The translations under genes and the position numbers were made by a program. Shown here piece after piece: positions 1-8,190 of a DNA stretch of 64,000 nucleotides. The stretch comes from DATJGR01 sp963735085 (lineage in GTDB: Bacteria > Pseudomonadota > Gammaproteobacteria > Pseudomonadales > Azotimanducaceae). Each line of letters begins with the position of its first letter. The stretch's first letter is position 1. Below the pieces are notes generated by a model, which saw only the letters and a program-made list of their open reading frames with translations, was not told the origin of the DNA and searched no databases. Location of the stretch: NCBI GenBank assembly GCA_963735085.1, contig CAVTJP010000006.1:124001-188000 (forward strand), read 5' to 3'.

Positions 1-1
1 C

Positions 2-331
2 TTCGGCGCTTCGGTGCTGTGTCCGGGCGGCGTGAACACGAATATCTACGAAGCACCGCGCAACCGTCCACAGCGCTTCGGCCCGCAACGCTCGAAGGTC
101 GCTTTCATGGATAACCCGGACGAACTGAAGAACGGGCTCGATCCACGGGTCGTTGGCGAACTCGTGGTCGAGGCGATTCGCGAGAACCGGCTGTACATCT
201 TCACCGACCCGCGGTTTCGCAAAATGGTCGAGCGGCGCTACCAACGTATTCTCGACGATTTCGACTGGGCAACGAACTCACAGGCGCTGAACGACGCGCA
301 GGCGCCTGGTTCCATTTCCACGCGAAAGTAA
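2..331 (+). CDS. short-chain dehydrogenase/reductase, C-terminal part (cut by window edge)
   Basis: The reading frame is open from the first bases, so the gene begins before the window; about 109 residues remain. It starts inside the stretch after the SDR active site: the CPGGVNTNI segment matches the P-G-x-V-x-T nucleotide-binding loop of classical short-chain dehydrogenases. The tail (VGELVVEAIRENRLYIFTDP) resembles SDRs that act on fatty or cyclic alcohols and ketones. The Tyr-x-x-x-Lys site lies outside the window, so the substrate cannot be inferred. It is convergent with xth, and an inverted-repeat element begins 15 bases after its stop. Confidence 0.8.
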   Translation, partial: FGASVLCPGGVNTNIYEAPRNRPQRFGPQRSKVAFMDNPDELKNGLDPRVVGELVVEAIRENRLYIFTDPRFRKMVERRYQRILDDFDWATNSQALNDAQAPGSISTRK

Positions 332-345
332 GCAAAGGACTCGTG

Positions 346-465
346 GGCGTGCCGGGGCCGGATCTGCTATGCGTCGGACACGCAGTAAGTCCCATCCCTG
401 GAGCTCGTCAGCGCCATCCCTGGCGCCGACGGTCCGTCGCATAGCAGATCCGGCCCCGGCACGCC
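346..465. repeat. long inverted-repeat (MITE-like) intergenic element
   Basis: Two 27-base arms at 347-373 and 438-464 are perfect reverse complements; one further pair (346/465) and an inner five-base block (375-379 with 432-436) extend the stem. Inside the loop the ten-mer CCATCCCTGG occurs twice (392-401 and 414-423). The element lies between the ends of two convergent genes, where it could act as a bidirectional transcription stop. Its form (about 120 bp, terminal inverted repeats, no ORF) suits a dispersed intergenic repeat or MITE remnant. No second copy was seen in this window. Confidence 0.75.
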
Positions 466-512
466 TCCGGCGACGCGCTTCGTTTGCGAGGAATACAGAC
501 GATATTTTCTGA

Positions 513-1283
513 TTAGTCGATATCGACGCCGACCGGGCAGTGGTCGGAACCCTGCACGTCCGGCCAGATGAACGCGTCGCGTACGCAGGCTGCGGCGGAA
601 CGCGATGCGAGTACGTAATCGATACGCCAACCGACGTTGTTCTTGCGCGCGCCGCCCCATTGCCGCCACCAAGTGTAGTGGCCCTCTTCGCCGGGATGCC
701 GGGCGCGGAACGTGTCGACCCAGCCGGCCTTGATCCAGCGGGAAAACTCGGCTCGCTCTTCCGGCAGGAAACCACTGGTTTTCTCGTTTGTTTTCGGCCG
801 CGCAAGGTCGATTGTTTCGTGGGCGGTGTTGTAGTCGCCAATCACATAGACCGGTCCGCGTCGCTTCAACTGTTCGATACGGTCGAACAGCGCCGCGTAG
901 AAATCCAGCTTGTACGGCACACGGCTGTTGTCGCGCTCGGTGCCGCTGCCTTTCGGAAAGTATCCGGTGACCACGGACATCCGCCCGAACGATGCGATCA
1001 ACAGGCGCCCTTCATTATCGAAGCGCCCATCGGCCAGCGTGCTCTCAATACGGTCCGGTGCCACGCGCGAGTACAGCCCGACGCCGCTGTAGCCCGGCCG
1101 TTGACCGGCCACGAATCGCACATGCCAGCCGCGTGGCGCCCGGGTCTTCGCATCCAACTGTTCCGGGAATGCGCGCACCTCCTGAATACCGATGATGTCT
1201 GCCTTCGACTTCGCCAGGAAGCGATCGAAACCCTTCGCCGCGCACGCGCGCAAGCCGTTGACATTCCAGCTAACAATTCTCAT
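513..1283 (-). CDS. xth: exodeoxyribonuclease III
   Basis: This 256-residue protein is a Mg-dependent 3'-5' exonuclease and AP endonuclease of base excision repair. The family residues are visible: N7 and N9 in WNVNG, E35 in QEVR, D150 and N152 in GDYN, D222 in WRIDY, and the D247-H248 pair in GSDHCPV. Length and the MRIVSWNVNG start fit the ExoIII/ExoA family. The ATG at 1283 is chosen because family members begin there; a TTG at 1295 overlapping the upstream stop is the alternative. It follows the YjbR-domain gene on the same strand and is probably co-transcribed with it. Confidence 0.95.
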   Translation of the reverse strand: MRIVSWNVNGLRACAAKGFDRFLAKSKADIIGIQEVRAFPEQLDAKTRAPRGWHVRFVAGQRPGYSGVGLYSRVAPDRIESTLADGRFDNEGRLLIASFGRMSVVTGYFPKGSGTERDNSRVPYKLDFYAALFDRIEQLKRRGPVYVIGDYNTAHETIDLARPKTNEKTSGFLPEERAEFSRWIKAGWVDTFRARHPGEEGHYTWWRQWGGARKNNVGWRIDYVLASRSAAACVRDAFIWPDVQGSDHCPVGVDID

Positions 1284-1291
1284 GAGGGGGA

Positions 1292-2065
1292 TCAACTCGC
1301 CGCATCGAGTTCATTCAACATGCGCTTCAGTGCGAAGTGACGATAGCTGACGGTGATCAGTTCACGCACCTCCTGCCAATCGATGTCGTCCTCGACATCG
1401 AGTTCGATCCAGCCGTTGTGTCCCATGTACGCCGGAATCTGGTAGCGCTTCTCGAACGTCAACATCGCCTGCATGTCGAGCCCCACCCAGAACGACAGCT
1501 TCATGCGGCCACTGTAGCGGTGCGCGCTGCAGAACGTCTTAGACCCAGCGCGCCACACCGGATTGCCGAACGCTTTAGCTTCGGATGCTTCGGGCAACGC
1601 GAGACACAGCTTGCGCAATGGCGCGAGGATCTGCTTTGCCCGCTTCGACGCGAGCGGATCGAACTTCTCCGGATCGATCGTCTTCGTAGGCGGTTTGATG
1701 ACGATCGTCGGGCCGAGGTCGGCGGCGAGCTTCTTCGGTGCGACGACCAGGTAGGCCTCACGCACATGCTGCGCAACGCGCTTCCAGTCGAGACCACGAT
1801 TCAGATGCACGCCGAGCCAGCCGCGTGGACCCACATACGGCGGCACGAAAAAACATTCGGGTTCGGATTCGGTGTAGCGCTGCTGTGCGCCCGGCGGGGC
1901 CGACAACCACAGCGAAACGCGCCCGTCACCGTGATGATTGACGACGTGCGACGCAAACGTCTTGCCGCGTACGCGGTAGTCGGGCGAGCCGCGGGAGACA
2001 ACCTCGGTCGCTTCGGGGAAGGAGAGGCAAATCTCGCGCACCGCGGCTGCGATGTCTTTGGCCAT
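1292..2065 (-). CDS. tandem MmcQ/YjbR-domain protein
   Basis: 257 residues holding two copies of the MmcQ/YjbR fold (CyaY-like, predicted DNA-binding): residues about 5-115 and 145-250. Each copy has the R-E-x-C-L-[SA]-x-P-E-A-[ST]-E helix, the K-T-F strand, and the G-x-x-G-W-[LI] turn followed by D-W-x-x-V. Most YjbR proteins have one copy of about 115 residues, so this is an internal duplication or fusion. AGGAG lies about 11 bases before the ATG. It precedes exonuclease III, which fits a DNA-related role, but the function is unknown. Confidence 0.8.
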   Translation of the reverse strand: MAKDIAAAVREICLSFPEATEVVSRGSPDYRVRGKTFASHVVNHHGDGRVSLWLSAPPGAQQRYTESEPECFFVPPYVGPRGWLGVHLNRGLDWKRVAQHVREAYLVVAPKKLAADLGPTIVIKPPTKTIDPEKFDPLASKRAKQILAPLRKLCLALPEASEAKAFGNPVWRAGSKTFCSAHRYSGRMKLSFWVGLDMQAMLTFEKRYQIPAYMGHNGWIELDVEDDIDWQEVRELITVSYRHFALKRMLNELDAAS

Positions 2066-2247
2066 CTCTCGAACACTCCTCGATATTCACCCTGAGGATT
2101 GGCCGCCATGAAATCACAAACCCTTCCAAATGGGGATAGCGTGTTGTGTCGCAACTCGCCGTACTTCGCGCCGTGCTTGGAAGTGACGCGACGCGCCTTT
2201 GGCGATATGGTTGCGCATCGCTGCGGGCGAGTTGAGATAGAAGGTCG

Positions 2248-2460
2248 ATGGATCGTTTGGAGAAGGTCGCTTACACACTGCTGGGTATCGTCTGCGTGGT
2301 GTACCTGATCGTGATGTTCGTGGGCATGATCGCGGCGCTGCCGTGGGGAATCGTCGGCTTCATCGCGGTCGCCGGCATCGGACTGCTGCTGATAAAAGTC
2401 ATCCGCGAGCGCATCGGCAACAGCGAAGACAACTACTACGAGAAACACGTCGACAAATGA
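2248..2460 (+). CDS. small two-helix membrane protein
   Basis: 70 residues with two closely spaced hydrophobic segments (about 8-30 and 32-50) and a charged C-terminal tail (IRERIGNSEDNYYEK). No family is recognised. Its stop overlaps the ATG of the following YbjQ-like gene in an ATGA arrangement, so the two are probably translationally coupled and may work together at the inner membrane. AAGG lies just before the start. It is divergent from the YjbR-domain gene across about 180 bases that should carry both promoters; no clear -35/-10 pair was identified there. Confidence 0.7.
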   Translation: MDRLEKVAYTLLGIVCVVYLIVMFVGMIAALPWGIVGFIAVAGIGLLLIKVIRERIGNSEDNYYEKHVDK

Positions 2461-2783
2461 GGATCACTACCCAGGACCGTTTCGAAGACGCGACGATCGT
2501 GAAAACGCTCGGCCTCGTGCGTGGCAACACGATTCGCGCCCGCAACGTCGGCAAGGACATCCTCGCCGGCCTGCGTTCGCTGATCGGCGGCGAGATCACC
2601 GAATACACGAAGATGCTCGCCGAGGCGCGCGAGCAGTCGCTGGACCGGATGACCGCAGAAGCAAAGAGGCTCGGCGCCGACGCGATCGTGGCGGTGCGCT
2701 TCGTCACCGCGCCGGTCATGCAGGGCGCTGCCGAGCTGCTGGCCTACGGCACCGCGGTGAAGCTCGACAAGCCCCACGCATAG
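2457..2783 (+). CDS. YbjQ/UPF0145 family protein
   Basis: 108 residues. The core (GLVRGNTI, ...GKDILAGLRSLIGG, LGADAIVAVRF, AYGTAVKL) follows Escherichia coli YbjQ closely and belongs to the UPF0145 pentameric beta-barrel fold once called putative heavy-metal-binding. The biochemical role is unknown. The ATG at 2457 overlaps the stop of the small membrane protein by four bases (ATGA), which fixes the start. Related YbjQ proteins often sit beside or are fused to membrane segments, which suits this pairing. Confidence 0.85.
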   Translation: MRITTQDRFEDATIVKTLGLVRGNTIRARNVGKDILAGLRSLIGGEITEYTKMLAEAREQSLDRMTAEAKRLGADAIVAVRFVTAPVMQGAAELLAYGTAVKLDKPHA

Positions 2784-2886
2784 CGTCGAGGCGTCGAAAT
2801 CTGCAATTGATCGCAGCGCATCAATGTAAGACCATCCGCGGCACGCACACGCCTCCTCACGTACCTACCGGAGAATCGATCACTCC

Positions 2887-4059
2887 ATGTCCGACGTACC
2901 AGTCGCGGTTCATGACTATTTCGACGCCGAAACATTCGGCCGCATCAAAGCGTTCGCCGACACCCACGAGACGCCGCTGCTCGTTGTCGACATGGCGACA
3001 ATCGACCGGCAGTACAATGATCTCGTGCGATTTTTTCCAACCGCGCGGGTCTACTACGCGGTCAAGGCGAATCCGTCGCCACAAGTGCTTACGTTGCTGC
3101 GCGACAAGGGCGCGTCGTTCGACATCGCCTCCACGTACGAACTGGACAAGGTGCTTGCGCTCGGCGTTACGGCCGACCGCATCAGCTTCGGCAACACCAT
3201 CAAGAAGGCGAAAGACATCCGCACGTTCTATCAGAAGGGCGTGCGCATGTTCGCGACGGATTCCGAGGCGGACCTGCGCGTCATCGCCAAAGCTGCGCCC
3301 GGCTCCAGAGTTTATGCGCGCATCCTGACCGAAGGCACGTTGACGGCCGACTGGCCACTGTCGCGTAAATTCGGCTGCGAAAGCGACATGGCGATGGACC
3401 TGCTGATTCTCGCCCGCGATCTCGAACTGGAGCCGTACGGCGTATCGTTCCATGTGGGCTCGCAGCAGCGCGAGATCGGCGCGTGGGACGCAGCACTCGG
3501 CAAGGTGAAGGTGATCTTCAACCGTCTCTGGGAAGAAGATGGCATCAAGCTGAAGATGATCAACATGGGCGGCGGATTTCCGGCGAATTATCTGCAGCGC
3601 ACCAACGAGTTGGCGACGTACGCAGACGAGATCGCGCGTTTCCTGCACGAAGATTTCGGCGACGACATGCCCGAGATCGTCATCGAACCAGGGCGTTCGC
3701 TGGTCTCGAACGCCGGTGTGCTGGTCTGCGAAGTGGTATTGATCGCGCGCAAGTCGCGTACTGCACTGCACCGGTGGGTGTACACCGACGTCGGCAAATT
3801 CTCGGGGTTGATCGAGACGCTGGACGAATCAATCAAGTACCCGATTTACACCGAGAAGAACGGCGAACTGGAAAACGCAGTGATCGCCGGCCCGACCTGC
3901 GACAGCGCCGACATCATGTACGAGAACTACAAGTACGGGCTGCCGTTGAATCTGGCGGCCGGCGATCGGTTGTACTGGTTGTCGACGGGCGCCTACACGA
4001 CCACGTACAGCTCGGTCGAGTTCAACGGCTTTCCGCCGTTGAAGGATTACTACATCTAA
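2887..4059 (+). CDS. ornithine/lysine decarboxylase, alanine-racemase fold (type III PLP)
   Basis: 390 residues; makes putrescine or cadaverine from ornithine or lysine, in polyamine synthesis. PLP binding: K60 in YYAVKANP, HVGSQ, GGGFP, and EPGR for the phosphate. The dimer-interface cysteine is C338 in GPTCDSAD, and GAYTTTY completes the site. This is the eukaryotic-type ODC/bifunctional ODC-LDC class common in Pseudomonas and alphaproteobacteria, not the large inducible SpeC/SpeF type. CGGAGAA sits about 12 bases before the ATG. Substrate preference (ornithine, lysine or both) is not settled by sequence; diaminopimelate decarboxylase is unlikely because of the length and the close ODC match. 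Confidence 0.9.
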   Translation: MSDVPVAVHDYFDAETFGRIKAFADTHETPLLVVDMATIDRQYNDLVRFFPTARVYYAVKANPSPQVLTLLRDKGASFDIASTYELDKVLALGVTADRISFGNTIKKAKDIRTFYQKGVRMFATDSEADLRVIAKAAPGSRVYARILTEGTLTADWPLSRKFGCESDMAMDLLILARDLELEPYGVSFHVGSQQREIGAWDAALGKVKVIFNRLWEEDGIKLKMINMGGGFPANYLQRTNELATYADEIARFLHEDFGDDMPEIVIEPGRSLVSNAGVLVCEVVLIARKSRTALHRWVYTDVGKFSGLIETLDESIKYPIYTEKNGELENAVIAGPTCDSADIMYENYKYGLPLNLAAGDRLYWLSTGAYTTTYSSVEFNGFPPLKDYYI

Positions 4060-4167
4060 GGCGCTCATCGAGCGCGCCGGCACCGCGGCCCCGCCAACCT
4101 TGCTTGTGGCGCCGGATTCTCCAAAAATGACGGTACACCTTCCGCTCTCGCTCGCCAGGAGTCCGTC

Positions 4168-5364
4168 ATGACCTACGCCCCCAGCTCCCGCGCCTTCTAC
4201 GACGCCGACAGCCACATCATGGAACTGCCGAACTTCCTGCGCGACTACGCGGACCCCGACCTGCGCGAGAAGATTCCGCCGGTGAACTACAGTGCCTCGG
4301 TGGTGACCGACGACGAAGTCGCTGAAATCGTCGCGCGCGGCGGCCGCCACAGCGAGGCGCACAAGGCCGAACTGCTGGCAATGGGCGATCGGCTGATCGA
4401 AGGCTCCAAAGAGATCCAGGCGCTTGGCGCATTCGACGCCGCGGAACGAACCACCGCGCTCGACATGCTCGGCTTCAAACGCCAGCTCGTGTTCGCCACG
4501 CACAGCGTCGCAGTGCCGTTCTCGCCGAGTTCGAAAATGACACCGGACATTCGCTACGGTTCGGCCCGCGCGCACAACCGCGCAATGGGCGATTTCTGCC
4601 GCAACGACTCGCGCCTGTTGGGCGTAGGCGTTGTTCCGCTCGACGATCCTGCGCTCGCGGTGGCCGAACTCGATCACGCGATCGAGCAGGGCCTGAAAGC
4701 AATCTGGGTACCACATCGTCCGTGCGGCGATAAATCGCCCGGCCATCTCGAGTTCGATCCGTTCTGGGCGCGGCTCGCCGACGCGCGCGTGCCATTCGTG
4801 CTGCATGTCGGCGGCGCGCCGCTGCAACTGAACAAGGCGTGGTCGAACAACGGCCGACCGCCGACGAAAGACTGGCTCGGCGGCGGCGAGAACGTGCGTA
4901 GCAAAGACATCGCAATCCTGCATGAAGGCCCCGAAACGTTCTTGAGCATGATGCTGATCGACGGCGTTTTCGAACGCTTCCCCGACCTGCGCGGCGCCAG
5001 CGTGGAACTCGGCGCCGGCTGGGTGCCATCGCTGCTGACACGCCTCGACTGGGTGGCCGCGCATTGGAGTAAGGCCGACAAGAGTCTTGCCGCATTCACC
5101 CGCAAACCATCCGAGCAGTTGACGCAACAATGTGCGTTCACGCCCTATGTATTCGAGGACGTCGGCACGTTGATCGATCAGTCGAACGCGTGTCTGTATC
5201 TGTTCTCGAGCGACTACCCGCACATCGAAGGCGGTCGCAATCCGATCGCGCGTTTCGAAAGGTCGCTCGGCAGCCGTGCAGAACACATACGGGAGCAGTT
5301 CTATTCGGAGAATTTCCTGAGAATCTTTCCAGACGCACGCGTGCCCGACGCACGCGCAGCCTGA
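4168..5364 (+). CDS. amidohydrolase (ACMSD-like, PF04909 type)
   Basis: 398 residues, TIM-barrel metallohydrolase of the amidohydrolase-2 group, which includes decarboxylases and C-C hydrolases of aromatic catabolism. The N-terminal metal motif is D12-A-D14-S-H16; a second His is in VLHVGGAP and the catalytic Asp is in LFSSDYPH. CAGGAG precedes the ATG at good spacing. It opens a same-strand run with an LLM monooxygenase, an esterase and a GMC oxidoreductase with gaps of 28, 26 and 18 bases, so it is probably the first gene of a catabolic operon. The substrate is unknown. Confidence 0.85.
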   Translation: MTYAPSSRAFYDADSHIMELPNFLRDYADPDLREKIPPVNYSASVVTDDEVAEIVARGGRHSEAHKAELLAMGDRLIEGSKEIQALGAFDAAERTTALDMLGFKRQLVFATHSVAVPFSPSSKMTPDIRYGSARAHNRAMGDFCRNDSRLLGVGVVPLDDPALAVAELDHAIEQGLKAIWVPHRPCGDKSPGHLEFDPFWARLADARVPFVLHVGGAPLQLNKAWSNNGRPPTKDWLGGGENVRSKDIAILHEGPETFLSMMLIDGVFERFPDLRGASVELGAGWVPSLLTRLDWVAAHWSKADKSLAAFTRKPSEQLTQQCAFTPYVFEDVGTLIDQSNACLYLFSSDYPHIEGGRNPIARFERSLGSRAEHIREQFYSENFLRIFPDARVPDARAA

Positions 5365-5392
5365 CGCACAACACTAGCCCCGGAGACATTCG

Positions 5393-6610
5393 ATGACACG
5401 ACTCAAATTCGGCGCGTTCCTGGCACCACATCACCCGATCGGCGAACACCCAACGTTGCAGTTCCGCCGCGACCTCGATCTGGCCGAGCACCTCGACAAA
5501 CTTGGCTACGACGAATTCTGGTGCGGCGAACACCACTCGACCGGTTGGGAGATCATCGCCTCGCCGGAGATGTTCCTGGCCGCGGCAGGCGAGCGCACGC
5601 ACCGCATCCGGCTCGGTACCGGCGTGGTGTCGTTGCCGTACCACCATCCGTTCAACGTGGCGCAGCGCATCGTGCAACTCGATCACATGACCGGCGGCCG
5701 GGTGATCTTCGGCTCGGGGCCCGGCGCGCTGCCGTCGGATGCATACATGCTCGGCATCGACCCGATGGTGCAGCGCGACCGGCAGGACGAAGCCATCGGC
5801 GTGATCCGCAAGCTGCTGCGCGGCGAACCGCGCTTCAGCCACGAAAGCGACTGGTTCACGCTGCGCGACGCCGCGCTGCAACTGTTGCCGCTGCAGGAAG
5901 ATGTGCCGTTTGCGGTGGCCTCGATGGTCAGCCCGTCCGGCATGACGTTGGCAGGCAAACACGGCACCGGCGTGCTGTCGATCGGTTCGATGTCCACCGC
6001 AGGTTTGCAGGCACTGCCGCTGCAGTGGAGCTTCGCCGAAGAAGCCGCACAGATCAGCGGCAATTCGGTCGACCGGCGTGACTGGCGCATCGTGATGACG
6101 TGGCACATCGCCGAAACACGCGAACAGGCGCGCATCGAAGCCCGCGACGGCCTGCTGCGCTGGCACAATGAATACACCGTCGGCACGTTGATGCGACCGG
6201 GCGCCGTTGCGTTCAAGGATGCCGACGACGCGGTCGACCAGATGGCGTTCACCGAAGGCTCCGCGGCGGTGATCGGCACACCTGACGACCTCGTCAAGGT
6301 GCTGCGCGATATGGTCGAGTTGACCGGCGGCTTCGGCACCGTAATCGGCTTCGCGCACGACTGGGCAAACCCGGAAGCGACGCGACGCAGCTGGGACCTG
6401 ATTGCACGCTACGTGATTCCGGAGGTGAACGGGCTGCTCAACAGTTACCGCGCATCGCAGCGCCATGTCATCGAACACCGCGACGTATTCGATCGCGCTG
6501 GCGCCGCGGTTGTCTCGAAGATTATGCAGAACGAACGCGCAGCGCGCGCGATGACGGAAGAGAGCAACGCGCAAACGGCAATGCCGGCGCATCACGCACC
6601 AAAAGTCTGA
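5393..6610 (+). CDS. LLM-class flavin-dependent monooxygenase
   Basis: 405 residues, bacterial luciferase-like TIM barrel. The family features are the N-terminal FGAFLAPHHP strand, the E-H-H in WCGEHHSTG, the RLGTGVVSLPYHHP block and the GRVIFGSGPG phosphate-binding segment. Such enzymes use FMNH2 (some use F420) supplied by a reductase to oxidise ketones, alkanes or heterocycles; no reductase gene lies alongside. Within the operon it would supply an oxygenation step between the amidohydrolase and the esterase. The actual substrate and cofactor are inferences that sequence alone cannot resolve. Confidence 0.85.
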   Translation: MTRLKFGAFLAPHHPIGEHPTLQFRRDLDLAEHLDKLGYDEFWCGEHHSTGWEIIASPEMFLAAAGERTHRIRLGTGVVSLPYHHPFNVAQRIVQLDHMTGGRVIFGSGPGALPSDAYMLGIDPMVQRDRQDEAIGVIRKLLRGEPRFSHESDWFTLRDAALQLLPLQEDVPFAVASMVSPSGMTLAGKHGTGVLSIGSMSTAGLQALPLQWSFAEEAAQISGNSVDRRDWRIVMTWHIAETREQARIEARDGLLRWHNEYTVGTLMRPGAVAFKDADDAVDQMAFTEGSAAVIGTPDDLVKVLRDMVELTGGFGTVIGFAHDWANPEATRRSWDLIARYVIPEVNGLLNSYRASQRHVIEHRDVFDRAGAAVVSKIMQNERAARAMTEESNAQTAMPAHHAPKV

Positions 6611-6636
6611 ACAGCGGTCTTTTCGCGGGGATTCAC

Positions 6637-8172
6637 ATGAGCCTTGATTCACAGCCAATCGTCGCAACCACGCTCGGCGAACTGCGCGGTACGACCGAAG
6701 GCGACGGGCTTGTGTTCCGTGGGGTCGGGTACGGCGCGCCGACCGACGGATCGCAGCGCTTCCTGCCGCCGCTCCCCGCAAAGTCGTGGAGCGGCGTGCG
6801 CGACGCGGTCGAATTCGGTCCGATCTGTCCACAGCGTGGTGCACTGGCCGGCAACTCGCTGGCAGACGAGCGCACCATCGGTCCGCTGCCGACGCTTCCG
6901 CTCAGCGAGGACTGTCTTTCGCTGAACGTGTGGACACCGGCCATCAACGACGACGGCAAACGACCCGTGTTGTTCTGGCTGCACGGGCGCGGCTTCGCGG
7001 AAGGCGCAGGATCGGAGGGTTGGTACAGCGGTGCGCCGCTGGCAAAGCGCGGCGATGTGGTCGTCGTCACGATCAATCACCGCCTCAACATATTTGGCTA
7101 CCTGCACCTGGCCGACATCGGCGGTGAAGCGTTTGCGGGATCCGGCGTCGCTGGTATGCTCGATGCGGTGCTCGCGCTGCAATGGGTGCGCGACAACATT
7201 GCCGCGTTTGGCGGTGACCCGGGCAACGTGACGATCTTCGGCGAATCCGGTGGGGGCGCGAAAGTCAGCACGCTGCTCGCATTGCCGCAGGCGAAGGGAT
7301 TATTCCACAAGGCCGTGATCCAGAGCGGGCCAGGTATCCGGGGCGTCGAGCCGGGGGCCGCTACCGAGTTCGCCGAGCGGGTGCTCACGCACTTCGACAT
7401 CTCCAGCAACAATGTCGCAGCGTTGCAGCAGGTGCCGGCGGATGTGCTGAGCCGCGCCGTTGCAGAACTGTTGGGTGCCGGCGGCGCGATGCTGTTGTCG
7501 CCGGTCGTCGATGGTCGAGTCTACCCAGCGCATCCGTTCGATCCGGTGGCCGCCGCAACAGCAGCGAACATTCCGCTACTGATCGGCACCAACAAGGACG
7601 AAGCGGCACTGTTTGCCGCTGCCGATCCGAAACGTCGGAAACTCACCGAGGACGAGCTGCAACAGCGCCTAAGACGACTCGTTGGCGATCGCAGCGATTC
7701 GATCCTCGCTGTGTATCGCCGCACCCGGCCCAACGACTCGCCGTGGGATCTGTACATCGGCATCAGCAGCGAAAGCATGCGGCTGCGCTCGATTCAACTG
7801 GCGGAGCGCAAAATCGCCGCTGGGCCTGCCCCGGTGTACATGTATCTGTTTGCATGGGAGAGCAACGCGCTCGGCGGCCTGTTCAAGGCGGCTCATGCGC
7901 TCGAAATACCGTTCGTGTTCGACAATCCGGACATTGCGCCGTTCACCGGTGACCGGCCCGACCGTTACGAACTCGCCGGATCCATGAGCCAGGCGTGGAT
8001 CAATTTCGCCCGGCACGGCGATCCGAATCATGCGGCGTTACCGCGTTGGCAACCTTACGACGCGCAACAGCGGGCGACGATGATCTTCGACGTGCCGTGT
8101 CGCGTCGAAAACGATCCGCGCAAGGAAGAGCGGCTGGCCTGGAACGGCAAACCGGCGTCGCGTCTGTTCTGA
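6637..8172 (+). CDS. type B carboxylesterase
   Basis: 511 residues, alpha/beta-hydrolase of the COesterase family. The nucleophile is S204 in GESGGG, the oxyanion loop is HGRGF (usually HGGGF), the acid is the Glu in GTNKDEAALF, and the catalytic His is in AHALEIPFVF. No signal peptide is seen, so it is probably cytoplasmic, as in xenobiotic or lactone/ester catabolism. GGGGATT precedes the start. It could hydrolyse an ester made by Baeyer-Villiger-type oxidation by the preceding flavin monooxygenase; this is an inference from order only. Confidence 0.9.
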   Translation: MSLDSQPIVATTLGELRGTTEGDGLVFRGVGYGAPTDGSQRFLPPLPAKSWSGVRDAVEFGPICPQRGALAGNSLADERTIGPLPTLPLSEDCLSLNVWTPAINDDGKRPVLFWLHGRGFAEGAGSEGWYSGAPLAKRGDVVVVTINHRLNIFGYLHLADIGGEAFAGSGVAGMLDAVLALQWVRDNIAAFGGDPGNVTIFGESGGGAKVSTLLALPQAKGLFHKAVIQSGPGIRGVEPGAATEFAERVLTHFDISSNNVAALQQVPADVLSRAVAELLGAGGAMLLSPVVDGRVYPAHPFDPVAAATAANIPLLIGTNKDEAALFAAADPKRRKLTEDELQQRLRRLVGDRSDSILAVYRRTRPNDSPWDLYIGISSESMRLRSIQLAERKIAAGPAPVYMYLFAWESNALGGLFKAAHALEIPFVFDNPDIAPFTGDRPDRYELAGSMSQAWINFARHGDPNHAALPRWQPYDAQQRATMIFDVPCRVENDPRKEERLAWNGKPASRLF

Positions 8173-8190
8173 ATCTCCAGGTGCTATGCC

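Noticed and set aside
2099..2308. Possible small gene in the divergent gap before the 70-residue membrane protein
   Set aside because: It overlaps the start of that gene in another frame, has no ribosome site and an implausible composition; the gap more likely holds promoters.
3829..5286. Minus-strand open frame of 485 codons opposite the amidohydrolase
   Set aside because: Shadow frame; the plus-strand protein has a complete metallohydrolase motif set.
5138..6844. Minus-strand open frame of 568 codons opposite the LLM monooxygenase
   Set aside because: Shadow of the real gene; composition and lack of motifs give no support.
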